Shown piece after piece: positions 1 to 7,806 of a stretch of 35,704 nucleotides of DNA. The position numbers and the translations under genes were made by a program. Within the stretch, counting starts at the first letter, position 1. Each line of letters begins with the position of its first letter. Source of the stretch: Brachyspira murdochii (GTDB lineage: Bacteria > Spirochaetota > JAAYUW01); contig DYJT01000003.1 of NCBI GenBank assembly GCA_020722965.1, positions 129,430 through 165,133 on the forward strand, in the 5' to 3' direction. The notes under the pieces were generated by a model. It saw only the letters and a list, made by a program, of their open reading frames with translations. It was not told the origin of the DNA and made no database searches.

Positions 1-184
1 CCCAACCTCTTCCCCGACCACCTCCCCGATGCAAGATTAAAGATTTATCTATATAATGTAGATTGGGTTTGAAAATACCACAAAATAGTCATATTTTTTT
101 CTTAACCCAGATTTATTTGTTTAATTTAATTAACAACATTCAAAAAAACTCATGAAGTTTATCTCATTTTTTAATATTTTTAAT

Positions 185-224
185 ATAAAAAAAGGATTGC
201 CAGAATTTCCAGGCAATCCCTTTT
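185..224 (-). terminator. Rho-independent terminator of the ort-ora operon
   Basis: Read on the minus strand, a GGATTGCC/GGCAATCC stem with a short loop, extended by A-T pairs with one bulged base, is followed by a run of seven or more T. It begins about 20 bases after the oraE stop codon, where the end of the operon transcript is expected. On the plus strand the hairpin is followed only by a short TTTT, so it would act weakly in that direction. Confidence 0.85.
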
Positions 225-242
225 AATTAACTTTCAAATTAC

Positions 243-2432
243 TTATTTTGTTTTCATAAGCTTTTTTACGATAAAATCTGCAACATCTATGCCATGTGAA
301 CCTCTTCCAAAGCCTGCATCCATCCCACATTCAACTGCCATCTCATTTGTAACCTGAGTACCACCTGATATTAATATTACTTTATCTCTTATCCCTTTTT
401 CTCTACATACCTGATCGAGCTTTCTCATATTTATTCTATGAACATCTCCATGAGTTATGATTGTCGATGCAAGTATTGCTTTTGCACCTACTTCTATGGC
501 TGCATCTACAAGTTTTTCTACCGGAACAGAGGTTCCTAGATAATAGCATTTAAATCCCCATTTTTCAATTCCACCATGTTTAATATCAAGTATTTCCTGA
601 AGTCCCACCGAATGTTCATCTTCGCCCAATGTCGCACCAACAACTTTCAAATCATATTCTTTAACATATTTTTCTATAATATCATCTGCAAGATAGATGA
701 CTTTTTCAGGTATCTTAATGTCTTTAAGATTGACAAAATGATCTACTCTTCCTTTTACCAAAAGCATTGTTCCTTCTGCTGGATGTAAAACTCTTTTATG
801 GATTACCTGTGGATCATTTAAAGTCATTTTTTTTGCAATCTCAATTGCGGCAGCCTCAGCGGCTTCTTCAAAAGTTGGCAATACCATCTCCACTGTAACG
901 ATGCCATCTCCATGCCATTCAACTTCAGGTTTGATTATACCATTTTTCTCATCTTCAATTAATGATTTAACTCTATTTTCAACATTATCTTCGGGATCCA
1001 ATTCATCTATATATGAAATTTTTTCTGGTCTGCAGAGGGTACATCCATCAATGGCATCACAGGGTTTATTAAATTCTGCTGGAACATGATTTATCCCAAA
1101 ATGTGAACAAACAGGAGCGAAGTAATCATTTTTTCTTTCAATAATAGAGCCAGAAGCTACCCCTCCATTTTGTTCTCGAACTATACCATCCCCATTTCGT
1201 TCTGGATAATAACCTGAATCTACAAAGTAACCCTTCTCTACGGCAGCGAAATAACCACCAATTTCAATTATCTCTTCTAAAAACAATACTGCTCTTTCTT
1301 TTAGTTCTCTTACTATTTGTCCCAATGGTCCATCCAGATCTAATTTTACAAATTGTTTTATCCCATCAAGAGCATTAAACACCTGTTTGGTAGCGTCAAC
1401 AGCTCTAATATTATTCTGATGCCATGGAACATTTCTACCTTCATCTGGGGTAATCGTAGATTGTAAATCTGCGGATGTAAGAGTAGATATCAAAGTATCA
1501 ATGACATGAGTTATCTGTGCTTCGTCGGTATCAGATTCTACATATCTTGTATTTTGTTGAGCCCTAAACTTAAAATCGCTAAAAAAATCCCTTAATGCAA
1601 CTGCATATGGTAGATCATACCATAATTTTGGTGCTGGTGGAGCAGTTGGCGGTACAGTCGAAAGCCCAATGTTTTCACCTTTCATTCCAGACTTTAAAGA
1701 ATACATGCTATTGATTGCATGTTGAACCATCAATTCTGGTCTGACTTTCCATGCTTTTTTTGCCGTCGCATTTGCATTATGAGCACCATCTATCTGAAAA
1801 ATATTTGCATCAGCCATTATCTTTTTTGCTTCTGCCGCATCAACAAATGATCTATACATGTTGACATTACGATATAGGACATTGTATTGAGGATCCTGGT
1901 GAGCTCCCGCAATTCCTTCTTCAGCAAAGACAACTGCGACTTCTGGACCTGCGACACCAGAAACATAAGAATGGAAATTTATAGGTCTTCCTATCTCTTC
2001 TTCTATAAGATCAAGGGCTTTTCTGGTCGCTCTAATCTGTTTACGAGTTATCGGTACTCCTCCAACCCCTTCAGGAGTTCCTTCAATAAGGCCATCTATA
2101 TGGGATTGCCCGGTAGTCCTTATAACCATTATATGATCTGCTCCATGCCATGCAGCCATTCGCATTCTTCGAATATCATCTTCAAACCTTCCAGAGGCTA
2201 TCTCAGTTGTAATTACAGGCTGGGGCTGAGGATCTATGAAATCGAAATATTTTGCTGCTGGTAGAGGAACCGAATTTTTTAAACTTTCCGAATGATCATA
2301 AAAAACATGGTCCCCCAACTTCATATTTTTAACAGCCTTTCTCCAGACCCACCCTCTTTTTTTAGCCCTATAATTTTCCAGCCCTTTTAATATTTGGGCT
2401 ATATCTATCTTTTTATCTGGTTTAAGTTCCAT
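243..2432 (-). CDS. oraE: D-ornithine 4,5-aminomutase, E subunit (OraE)
   Basis: Catalytic subunit of the adenosylcobalamin- and PLP-dependent mutase that moves the terminal amino group of D-ornithine from C5 to C4, giving 2,4-diaminopentanoate. At 729 residues it matches the family. The N-terminal two thirds is the barrel part; the C-terminal third is the B12-binding Rossmann domain with the base-off signature D605-E-H607-x-x-G610. K618 lies 11 residues after H607. From memory, the Clostridium sticklandii enzyme has the same spacing between its cobalt-ligand His618 and PLP-binding Lys629, so both cofactor residues appear intact. The ATG follows an AGGAG site at good distance. It is the last gene of ortA-ortB-oraS-oraE, 18 bases after oraS, and a terminator follows. 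Parts of the gene are clearly richer in GC than the rest of the window. Confidence 0.95.
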   Translation of the reverse strand: MELKPDKKIDIAQILKGLENYRAKKRGWVWRKAVKNMKLGDHVFYDHSESLKNSVPLPAAKYFDFIDPQPQPVITTEIASGRFEDDIRRMRMAAWHGADHIMVIRTTGQSHIDGLIEGTPEGVGGVPITRKQIRATRKALDLIEEEIGRPINFHSYVSGVAGPEVAVVFAEEGIAGAHQDPQYNVLYRNVNMYRSFVDAAEAKKIMADANIFQIDGAHNANATAKKAWKVRPELMVQHAINSMYSLKSGMKGENIGLSTVPPTAPPAPKLWYDLPYAVALRDFFSDFKFRAQQNTRYVESDTDEAQITHVIDTLISTLTSADLQSTITPDEGRNVPWHQNNIRAVDATKQVFNALDGIKQFVKLDLDGPLGQIVRELKERAVLFLEEIIEIGGYFAAVEKGYFVDSGYYPERNGDGIVREQNGGVASGSIIERKNDYFAPVCSHFGINHVPAEFNKPCDAIDGCTLCRPEKISYIDELDPEDNVENRVKSLIEDEKNGIIKPEVEWHGDGIVTVEMVLPTFEEAAEAAAIEIAKKMTLNDPQVIHKRVLHPAEGTMLLVKGRVDHFVNLKDIKIPEKVIYLADDIIEKYVKEYDLKVVGATLGEDEHSVGLQEILDIKHGGIEKWGFKCYYLGTSVPVEKLVDAAIEVGAKAILASTIITHGDVHRINMRKLDQVCREKGIRDKVILISGGTQVTNEMAVECGMDAGFGRGSHGIDVADFIVKKLMKTK

Positions 2433-2450
2433 ATTTACTCCTATATTTTT

Positions 2451-2810
2451 TTATAAATTAAATAAAGTTTCACATGGGTAACCCTCAATAATCTTTTTAC
2501 CGGCAGAAATATAATCTATTCTTTCTTTTTTGCTGACTTTTAATATGACATTTCCGGCTCCATGTCCCAACAGGTCTTTCTTATGAAGTAGATCAACTAT
2601 CTTATTTGCATCCAGAGAATTAAAACCCATTCTTAACAAAACAGATCTCTCTATTGAAGGAGAGGTATATTTTCTTGCAAGTTCTATCATCGGATCAACT
2701 ATCTGCGTCGTTAATTCCCAGAATCGTTTTTTAAGTTGTTCATCTGACAATGACGCAAGGTGCTTTCTTCTAATTTCAAAATCATCTTTTCTCTCTAAAC
2801 CTGATTTCAT
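2451..2810 (-). CDS. oraS: D-ornithine 4,5-aminomutase, S subunit (OraS)
   Basis: Small partner (119 residues; the known clostridial subunit is about 120) of OraE. In the known enzyme it joins OraE in a heterotetramer needed for activity. The sequence is charged and helical, with no cofactor motif, signal peptide or membrane segment. The central stretch 'LRMGFNSLDANKIVDLL' fits the family as I remember it. The identification rests on size, sequence character and its place directly before oraE. A strong AAGGAG site precedes the ATG. Gaps to ortB (15 bases) and oraE (18 bases) support co-transcription and balanced expression of the two subunits. Confidence 0.9.
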   Translation of the reverse strand: MKSGLERKDDFEIRRKHLASLSDEQLKKRFWELTTQIVDPMIELARKYTSPSIERSVLLRMGFNSLDANKIVDLLHKKDLLGHGAGNVILKVSKKERIDYISAGKKIIEGYPCETLFNL

Positions 2811-2825
2811 TTTTAGCTCCTTGAT

Positions 2826-4265
2826 TTAAGATTTTTTGGATCTTTCAGATAATAGATTAAAAATATTCTCTTTAATCCATTTTGGTTCTTCATTTATATC
2901 ATTGGATAAAAATTCAAAATCTTCCTCAATCATCTTGTAATTTGGATAATTATCTATTAAATTTTCTAGATAAGATATTTTTAATTTTTTTAAATCAATT
3001 TCTTTATATTGAAAATCGCTAAGATTATTAGGTAGTACTATATTTTTACCATTTACAAAATTTTCAGAAGTTCCTCGTAATATTTTTATTCCATTTTTTT
3101 CAGCAAATGAAAGCTGTGCTTGAGGATGTTTACCTGCACCTGTATATTCAGTTTCCTGAACGACAATTATTTGATCTTGATCTAATTTCATGGCTAAATT
3201 TATCGCTCCTGCCAGTGAAGTATTTCCGGCTGGACCTCTTTCTATCCCTTCTAAAGCGGCAAGCATCTCTGTCGCATAAAAAACTTCACCCTGTGTTACC
3301 AAAAGATATTTGTCCATATATCGTAATGGTCTTGCAGCATTTCTCGGCGTATCTGCTCTATCAGGCCATTGAGCAAATGGAATACCAAAGCCAGTATGCC
3401 CTGTTGTAAAGGATTTTTTATTAAAATCTATATCAGAAGCCATATGTAGTCCACTTAAGTCTACGGAACATGCGATAAATTCTGTATTATTTTTGGATTT
3501 GAATTCAAGTTTATATTTTAATGCACCTCGTGCAGTACCTGTTAAATTGCCTCCACCAGCATGGGTAATTAAAATATAATCTGGATCTCTTCCTTCAAGT
3601 TGTCTTATCTGATTACATAATTCCCAGCCAAGTGTTTCAATACCAGCTATAGAATATGGAGTATATAAAGAGGCATTAAAATAACCTGTATCTTCTAAAG
3701 CAGAAAGAAGTGAATAAAATAACTCAGGACCGACTGATGACATGATGACTTCGGCTCCCATTGCATCACATATTCTTGATTTTTCTATAATTTCTGGTTG
3801 ACCAACATATTTCGAATCAAATACTTCCTGAATAATTATACATTTAAGTCCTCTCATAGCCGCCTGAGAAGCAACCGCTGCACCATAATTTCCGGAAGTT
3901 GCAGCGATAACCCCTTTATAACCCTTCTTCTTTGCCTCATAAACAGATAACGAAGCTCTTCTGGCTTTAAATGAACCTGAAGCATTTGCTGCTTCATCCT
4001 TTATATAGATCTTTGCCCCTTTCCCCTTTGGTGCATATTTACGAACAAGTTTAGTAATATTTGAAAGGTAATAGATTGGGGTATTACCAACCTTGCTCTG
4101 TTTTTGTATATCTGCTATTTCATGTATCGAGTAACCAACATCATCCATCATCATTTCATAGTCAAATGACATATCTGTAATCTTATATTTGTCATAATCT
4201 AGACCAAGAGCCTTCTTCATTATTTCATTTTTTCTACTCATAACTGCTTTATAGCTCTTATCCAT
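2826..4265 (-). CDS. ortB: 2-amino-4-ketopentanoate thiolase, beta subunit (OrtB)
   Basis: PLP-dependent subunit of the thiolase that cleaves 2-amino-4-ketopentanoate with CoA into acetyl-CoA and alanine, the last specific step of oxidative ornithine breakdown. The 479-residue protein has a fold-type II (threonine synthase/tryptophan synthase beta-like) core. The PLP lysine is K100 in 'SGSFKARRAS', and 'ATSGNYGAAVASQAA' and a glycine-rich 'THAGGGNLTGTA' follow as phosphate-binding loops. Unlike ordinary fold-type II lyases, OrtB acts in carbon-carbon thiolysis with the small OrtA subunit, which lies two bases upstream. An AGAGG site in the ortA end precedes the ATG, consistent with translational coupling. 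Confidence 0.93.
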   Translation of the reverse strand: MDKSYKAVMSRKNEIMKKALGLDYDKYKITDMSFDYEMMMDDVGYSIHEIADIQKQSKVGNTPIYYLSNITKLVRKYAPKGKGAKIYIKDEAANASGSFKARRASLSVYEAKKKGYKGVIAATSGNYGAAVASQAAMRGLKCIIIQEVFDSKYVGQPEIIEKSRICDAMGAEVIMSSVGPELFYSLLSALEDTGYFNASLYTPYSIAGIETLGWELCNQIRQLEGRDPDYILITHAGGGNLTGTARGALKYKLEFKSKNNTEFIACSVDLSGLHMASDIDFNKKSFTTGHTGFGIPFAQWPDRADTPRNAARPLRYMDKYLLVTQGEVFYATEMLAALEGIERGPAGNTSLAGAINLAMKLDQDQIIVVQETEYTGAGKHPQAQLSFAEKNGIKILRGTSENFVNGKNIVLPNNLSDFQYKEIDLKKLKISYLENLIDNYPNYKMIEEDFEFLSNDINEEPKWIKENIFNLLSERSKKS

Positions 4266-4267
4266 AA

Positions 4268-4582
4268 TTAACCTCTTTGCTCTGAATTTTTAATCTCTTC
4301 GATTTCTTTTTTAAGTTCTATGCTTATATTGATAAGATGAGGGACAAAATCCCCAAAGTTATGCTTGAAAGTTGGATTAACTTCGATTAATTTACCACTA
4401 TGTTTTCTTCCTATTCTACTAACTATGGTAACTTCATCGCCAATTTCGGCATCTTCCTGGAGAAAACCAGATATATGAACTATATAGGGAACCTTTTTTG
4501 TTTCTTCTGGTATCTTTGCAGTTCTTTCTTCAGGTTTTAAAAGTATCTTTTCAATCTTAACCCATTCACCCTTTTTAACCAT
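4268..4582 (-). CDS. ortA: 2-amino-4-ketopentanoate thiolase, alpha subunit (OrtA)
   Basis: Small subunit (104 residues, the usual family size) that works with OrtB in CoA-dependent cleavage of 2-amino-4-ketopentanoate. The sequence starts 'MVKKGEWVKIEKILLKPEER' and contains 'GDEVTIVSRIGRKHSGKL', a beta-rich pattern typical of OrtA. There is no membrane segment or cysteine cluster. It is the first gene of the operon: the AAGAGGTGAT ribosome site is close to ideal and a promoter lies just upstream. In clostridia ord commonly precedes ortA, but here the next gene upstream is pfk, 101 bases away with the promoter between, so ord is not directly linked on this side. Confidence 0.92.
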   Translation of the reverse strand: MVKKGEWVKIEKILLKPEERTAKIPEETKKVPYIVHISGFLQEDAEIGDEVTIVSRIGRKHSGKLIEVNPTFKHNFGDFVPHLINISIELKKEIEEIKNSEQRG

Positions 4583-4606
4583 AAAATCACCTCTTGAAAA
4601 TAAAAT

Positions 4607-4636
4607 ATCATACTAGTTTCAAAAAGTTAATGTCCA
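4607..4636 (-). promoter_or_regulatory. Promoter of the ort-ora operon
   Basis: On the minus strand TGGACA (5 of 6 to consensus) at 4631-4636 is followed after 18 bases by TATGAT (5 of 6) at 4607-4612. Transcription would begin near 4600, giving a leader of about 18 bases before the ortA ATG. I see no attenuator, riboswitch or clear palindrome in the 101-base gap. Confidence 0.6.
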
Positions 4637-4683
4637 TAATACTCTTGATTAACTTAACAGATTAAATTCTTTTTACAATAATT

Positions 4684-5877
4684 TTAAAAAATTCTTGATA
4701 ACTCTGATTCACTTATAGAACGAATCTCAGGTTTATACTCAATCGGCTTTCTTCCAAAATTATAACCCATCTTCTCATATAATGCTACTGTTTCCATGTT
4801 AACAGGTCTTTGCTGTCTTAATTTCCCAATAGGCATAGTTAAAATTTTATCTGATTTAACATCTGCGATTCCTACTCCAAATATTCCTCTTTTAACACAC
4901 TCAACCGCAGCTGCGCCATATTTTTGCCCTTGAGTAGCATCATAAGCATCGGATATACCAGCGCGAATAGTATGACCTAAATTTACAGATCTAACACTTG
5001 GAGTTTCTTGTACTCCTTTGATAAAAACACCATTTTTATCTAAAAATGCTTTTAAATCATCATCTTCTTTCAACTTTTTTTTAATGATACTGACAATATA
5101 TTCCCCTGCACCACCCAATTGAACATGTCCGAAATGATCGAGTTCTGTTGAAGATGTTATCAACTGGCCTGTTCTAATATCTTTAATACCTTCGGATACG
5201 ACTATCATGTACCATGATTTTTTTAATCTCGAATTTTCTAATCTTTCCTTATATTTTTCAACTATTATTTTATACATATAATCAACATCTACAGGTATTT
5301 CGGGTATAAGGATCATATCAGCTTGGCCTGCGACTCCCCCATATAATGCAGTATGTCCAACATATCTTCCAAAAACCTCGACGATCATAATTCTATCATG
5401 GGATCTTGCAGTTGTCCTTAATTCATAAACTGCATCTGCTATCTTATTTATTGCAGAAGAACCTCCTACTGAATATGGCAAAATATCTAAATCCATTGTC
5501 TTGGGAACCCATATAACTTTAAATCCTGAATTAGAAAGCTGTTCAAGAACCAGAGAAGTGTCATCTCCACCAGCGCCGATCAAGATTTCGATTTTTGATT
5601 CTTGAAGATTTTTCTTTACCTTTTCAAAACCATCAGGGATTGAATGTAATTTTACCCTTGAGGTTCCTAAAACAGTGCCACATTTTTTTGCCCTGTTATC
5701 TACTAGAGAACAAGGGATAATAATACCAGGATTTTTATCTAAATTATATAAGCCAAGATAACCATTTGGAATACCAAGAACCTCTATATTCTCGTTATTT
5801 GCGGCGAATACAACACCCCTTATAACCGCCTCAAGGCCACCACAATCTCCACCTCCAGTGAATAAACCAATTCTCAT
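4684..5877 (-). CDS. pfk: 6-phosphofructokinase, probably PPi-dependent
   Basis: Phosphorylates fructose 6-phosphate to fructose 1,6-bisphosphate in glycolysis (397 residues, PfkA superfamily). The donor-site residues are of the pyrophosphate type: G-G-D-D106 instead of GGDG, and P-K126-T-M-D-L-D instead of PGTIDND. In this family Asp and Lys at these two places (E. coli 104 and 124) go with PPi use and Gly with ATP use. Catalytic D129 and the second D131 are kept, but the Asn between them is Leu. The N-terminal loop reads 'GGGDCGGLEAVIRG' where most relatives have P-G-[LM]-N, and 'VEVFGRYVG' replaces VEVMGR. AGGAGG precedes the ATG. It lies 40 bases after pyrD as the last gene of that unit. 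Phosphofructokinase is certain; the phosphoryl donor is inferred. Confidence 0.85.
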   Translation of the reverse strand: MRIGLFTGGGDCGGLEAVIRGVVFAANNENIEVLGIPNGYLGLYNLDKNPGIIIPCSLVDNRAKKCGTVLGTSRVKLHSIPDGFEKVKKNLQESKIEILIGAGGDDTSLVLEQLSNSGFKVIWVPKTMDLDILPYSVGGSSAINKIADAVYELRTTARSHDRIMIVEVFGRYVGHTALYGGVAGQADMILIPEIPVDVDYMYKIIVEKYKERLENSRLKKSWYMIVVSEGIKDIRTGQLITSSTELDHFGHVQLGGAGEYIVSIIKKKLKEDDDLKAFLDKNGVFIKGVQETPSVRSVNLGHTIRAGISDAYDATQGQKYGAAAVECVKRGIFGVGIADVKSDKILTMPIGKLRQQRPVNMETVALYEKMGYNFGRKPIEYKPEIRSISESELSRIF

Positions 5878-5917
5878 CTTTGCCTCCTGAAGATTTATTT
5901 AAAATTTATTAAATATA

Positions 5918-6847
5918 TTAGTCAAAAATCCATGCCGATAATTTTTCTTTAATCTTTTCAACTGTCTTGCCATTTGACTCACAGTATTTTTGCAAAGATA
6001 ATAAAATTTCATAAGAAGTTAATGGATTAACGAGATTCATAGTTCCAATTTCGACTGCATCTGCACCAACAGAAAAAAATTCTAAAACATCGTTAAAATT
6101 GCTAATCCCCCCCATGCCGATGATTGGTAATTTGGTAGCTTTTCTAGCTTCATAAATATGATATAGAGCAATTGGCTTTATAGCAGGTCCAGAAAAACCA
6201 GCATAAATATTCTTGAATCGCGGTTTTTTCTTGTTTATATCGATTGATACACCCTTTAATGTGTTTATCATACTAATTATATCTGCTCCATTGTCTTGCG
6301 CAGATTTAACAAATGGTACAATATTTTGAACATTTGGAGATAGTTTAATTATAAGAGGGGTTTTTGTCTTTTTTCTTATCTTTGAAATCAATTTTCCCAT
6401 TGTCCTGGGATCCTGAGAAAAGGCAATTCCTCCCTTTTTTACATTTGGACAGCTTACATTGATTTCATAATAGTTGAAACAATTGGCTTGATCTGAAAGT
6501 TCGACAATATAAATAAAATCTTCGATTTTTTCGCCATTTATATTAATAATCACAGAACAACCTGAATTTTTTAACGATTTAAAATAATCTGAATATTTTT
6601 TTAATACTTGATCTATACCAATATTTGCTAGTCCTATTGAATTTAGCATCCCGCTATGGACCTCATATATTCGAGGGGGTTGATTCCCATCTTTTGGTTT
6701 TATAGTCGTACCTTTTATGGTTATACCACCAAGAAGAGAAACATCGAAAAATGTTTCGAATTCCTGTCCATAACCAAATGTTCCTGATGCTGTTAAAATA
6801 GGATTTTTCAAAATCAACTTCTGGTTTTTAACTTCCAATAATGACAT
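5918..6847 (-). CDS. pyrD: Dihydroorotate dehydrogenase, class 1B catalytic subunit (PyrD)
   Basis: FMN-containing barrel subunit that oxidises dihydroorotate to orotate, the fourth step of pyrimidine synthesis, and passes electrons to PyrK and on to NAD+. Its length of 309 residues is typical of class 1B. Visible signatures are 'NPILTASGTFGYG' near the N-terminus, 'NSIGLANIG', the substrate and base loop 'NVSCPNVKKGG' with the catalytic cysteine C133, and the FMN phosphate site 'GMGGISNFNDVLEF'. AGAGG precedes the ATG. It follows pyrK by 71 bases, and the adjacent PyrK subunit confirms the NAD-linked form rather than the quinone-linked class 2 enzyme. Confidence 0.94.
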   Translation of the reverse strand: MSLLEVKNQKLILKNPILTASGTFGYGQEFETFFDVSLLGGITIKGTTIKPKDGNQPPRIYEVHSGMLNSIGLANIGIDQVLKKYSDYFKSLKNSGCSVIININGEKIEDFIYIVELSDQANCFNYYEINVSCPNVKKGGIAFSQDPRTMGKLISKIRKKTKTPLIIKLSPNVQNIVPFVKSAQDNGADIISMINTLKGVSIDINKKKPRFKNIYAGFSGPAIKPIALYHIYEARKATKLPIIGMGGISNFNDVLEFFSVGADAVEIGTMNLVNPLTSYEILLSLQKYCESNGKTVEKIKEKLSAWIFD

Positions 6848-6918
6848 AAAATTCCTCTAGAATTTAAAATCCAGCTAATACATAACTGGTTTATTTTTTA
6901 CGATAAATTAATTTATGT

Positions 6919-7773
6919 CTATTCCAGTTGAATATCCTTATAATAAACTACTGGTCCATCTTCACAAAGATATAGATAACCATCATTTTTTTTTGATACA
7001 GCACAACCAAGACAGGCATGAAAACCGCAACCCATGAAAGATTCTAAAGAAAGAAATGATTCATAATTTTTTAATTCATTCCATCTTAAAAACGATTTTA
7101 GCATAGGATCCGGGCCACAAACTGCAAATAATGGGTTTTTAAACCTTTCAAGTAATTTATTAAATTCTTCGGTTTTCAAAACATCTATTGCATTGCCTAC
7201 TATTGCTTGACAACTGCAACCAGTAAGATAATCATCTGTATAGAAAAGCCTTTTTTCAAAGGAAAAGAAGATAGAAGAGAAAAAATATTTTAAATAATCT
7301 TCTGGTAATAAATATGATTCGTCGCGCATTCCATAAATCAAAAATAGATTTGGGAAATTAAGACTCTCTTTTAATGTTTTTGCATAAAAAATTAATGGAG
7401 CTATCCCAATCCCACCACCTATAAAAAAAGCAACATCAAAGGTAGAAAGCTTATCAAATTCAACAGGGAAGCCTTTACCCAAAGGACCTATCACATCTAA
7501 TTTACTTCCATTTTTCTTCGTAGAAAGTACTTTTGTTCCTTCTCCTTTTACCTGATATAGTATTCCTATTTCATAATCATCAATATAAAAAACCGAAAAA
7601 GGTCTTCTTAAAAATGGTTCCAATGATTGAGGCTCAATTTTAATATTGATAAACTGTCCTGGTTCGGCATTAAAATTTGTAGGTCTTGATATACCAAGTA
7701 AATAATAATTTTCATTTATCTTATCATTTTTAGTTATATATCCTTCAAAATCAGCAATTTTGCCTTTATTCAT
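6919..7773 (-). CDS. pyrK: Dihydroorotate dehydrogenase electron-transfer subunit (PyrK)
   Basis: FAD and [2Fe-2S] protein that carries electrons from the FMN of PyrD to NAD+. The 284 residues show an N-terminal ferredoxin-reductase-like FAD domain with 'RRPFSVF', an NAD-binding segment 'GGGIGIAPLIFYAKTL', and a C-terminal iron-sulphur cluster with four cysteines C249, C254, C257 and C270 in the C-x4-C-x2-C-x12-C pattern expected for PyrK. It sits between pyrC (33 bases) and pyrD (71 bases). The ribosome site (AAAGG) is weaker and farther from the ATG than for the neighbouring genes. Confidence 0.94.
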   Translation of the reverse strand: MNKGKIADFEGYITKNDKINENYYLLGISRPTNFNAEPGQFINIKIEPQSLEPFLRRPFSVFYIDDYEIGILYQVKGEGTKVLSTKKNGSKLDVIGPLGKGFPVEFDKLSTFDVAFFIGGGIGIAPLIFYAKTLKESLNFPNLFLIYGMRDESYLLPEDYLKYFFSSIFFSFEKRLFYTDDYLTGCSCQAIVGNAIDVLKTEEFNKLLERFKNPLFAVCGPDPMLKSFLRWNELKNYESFLSLESFMGCGFHACLGCAVSKKNDGYLYLCEDGPVVYYKDIQLE

Positions 7774-7806
7774 AAATATAAACCTTTAATCTTAAATTAT
7801 TGTTTT

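Noticed and set aside
1887-2264. 125-codon plus-strand frame opposite oraE
   Set aside because: It lies wholly inside the certain oraE gene on the other strand, has no recognisable domain and no ribosome site; it is a shadow frame.
4583-4683. B12 or other riboswitch before the ort-ora operon
   Set aside because: The gap is only 101 bases, the predicted leader is about 18 bases, and no B12-box or paired structure is visible.
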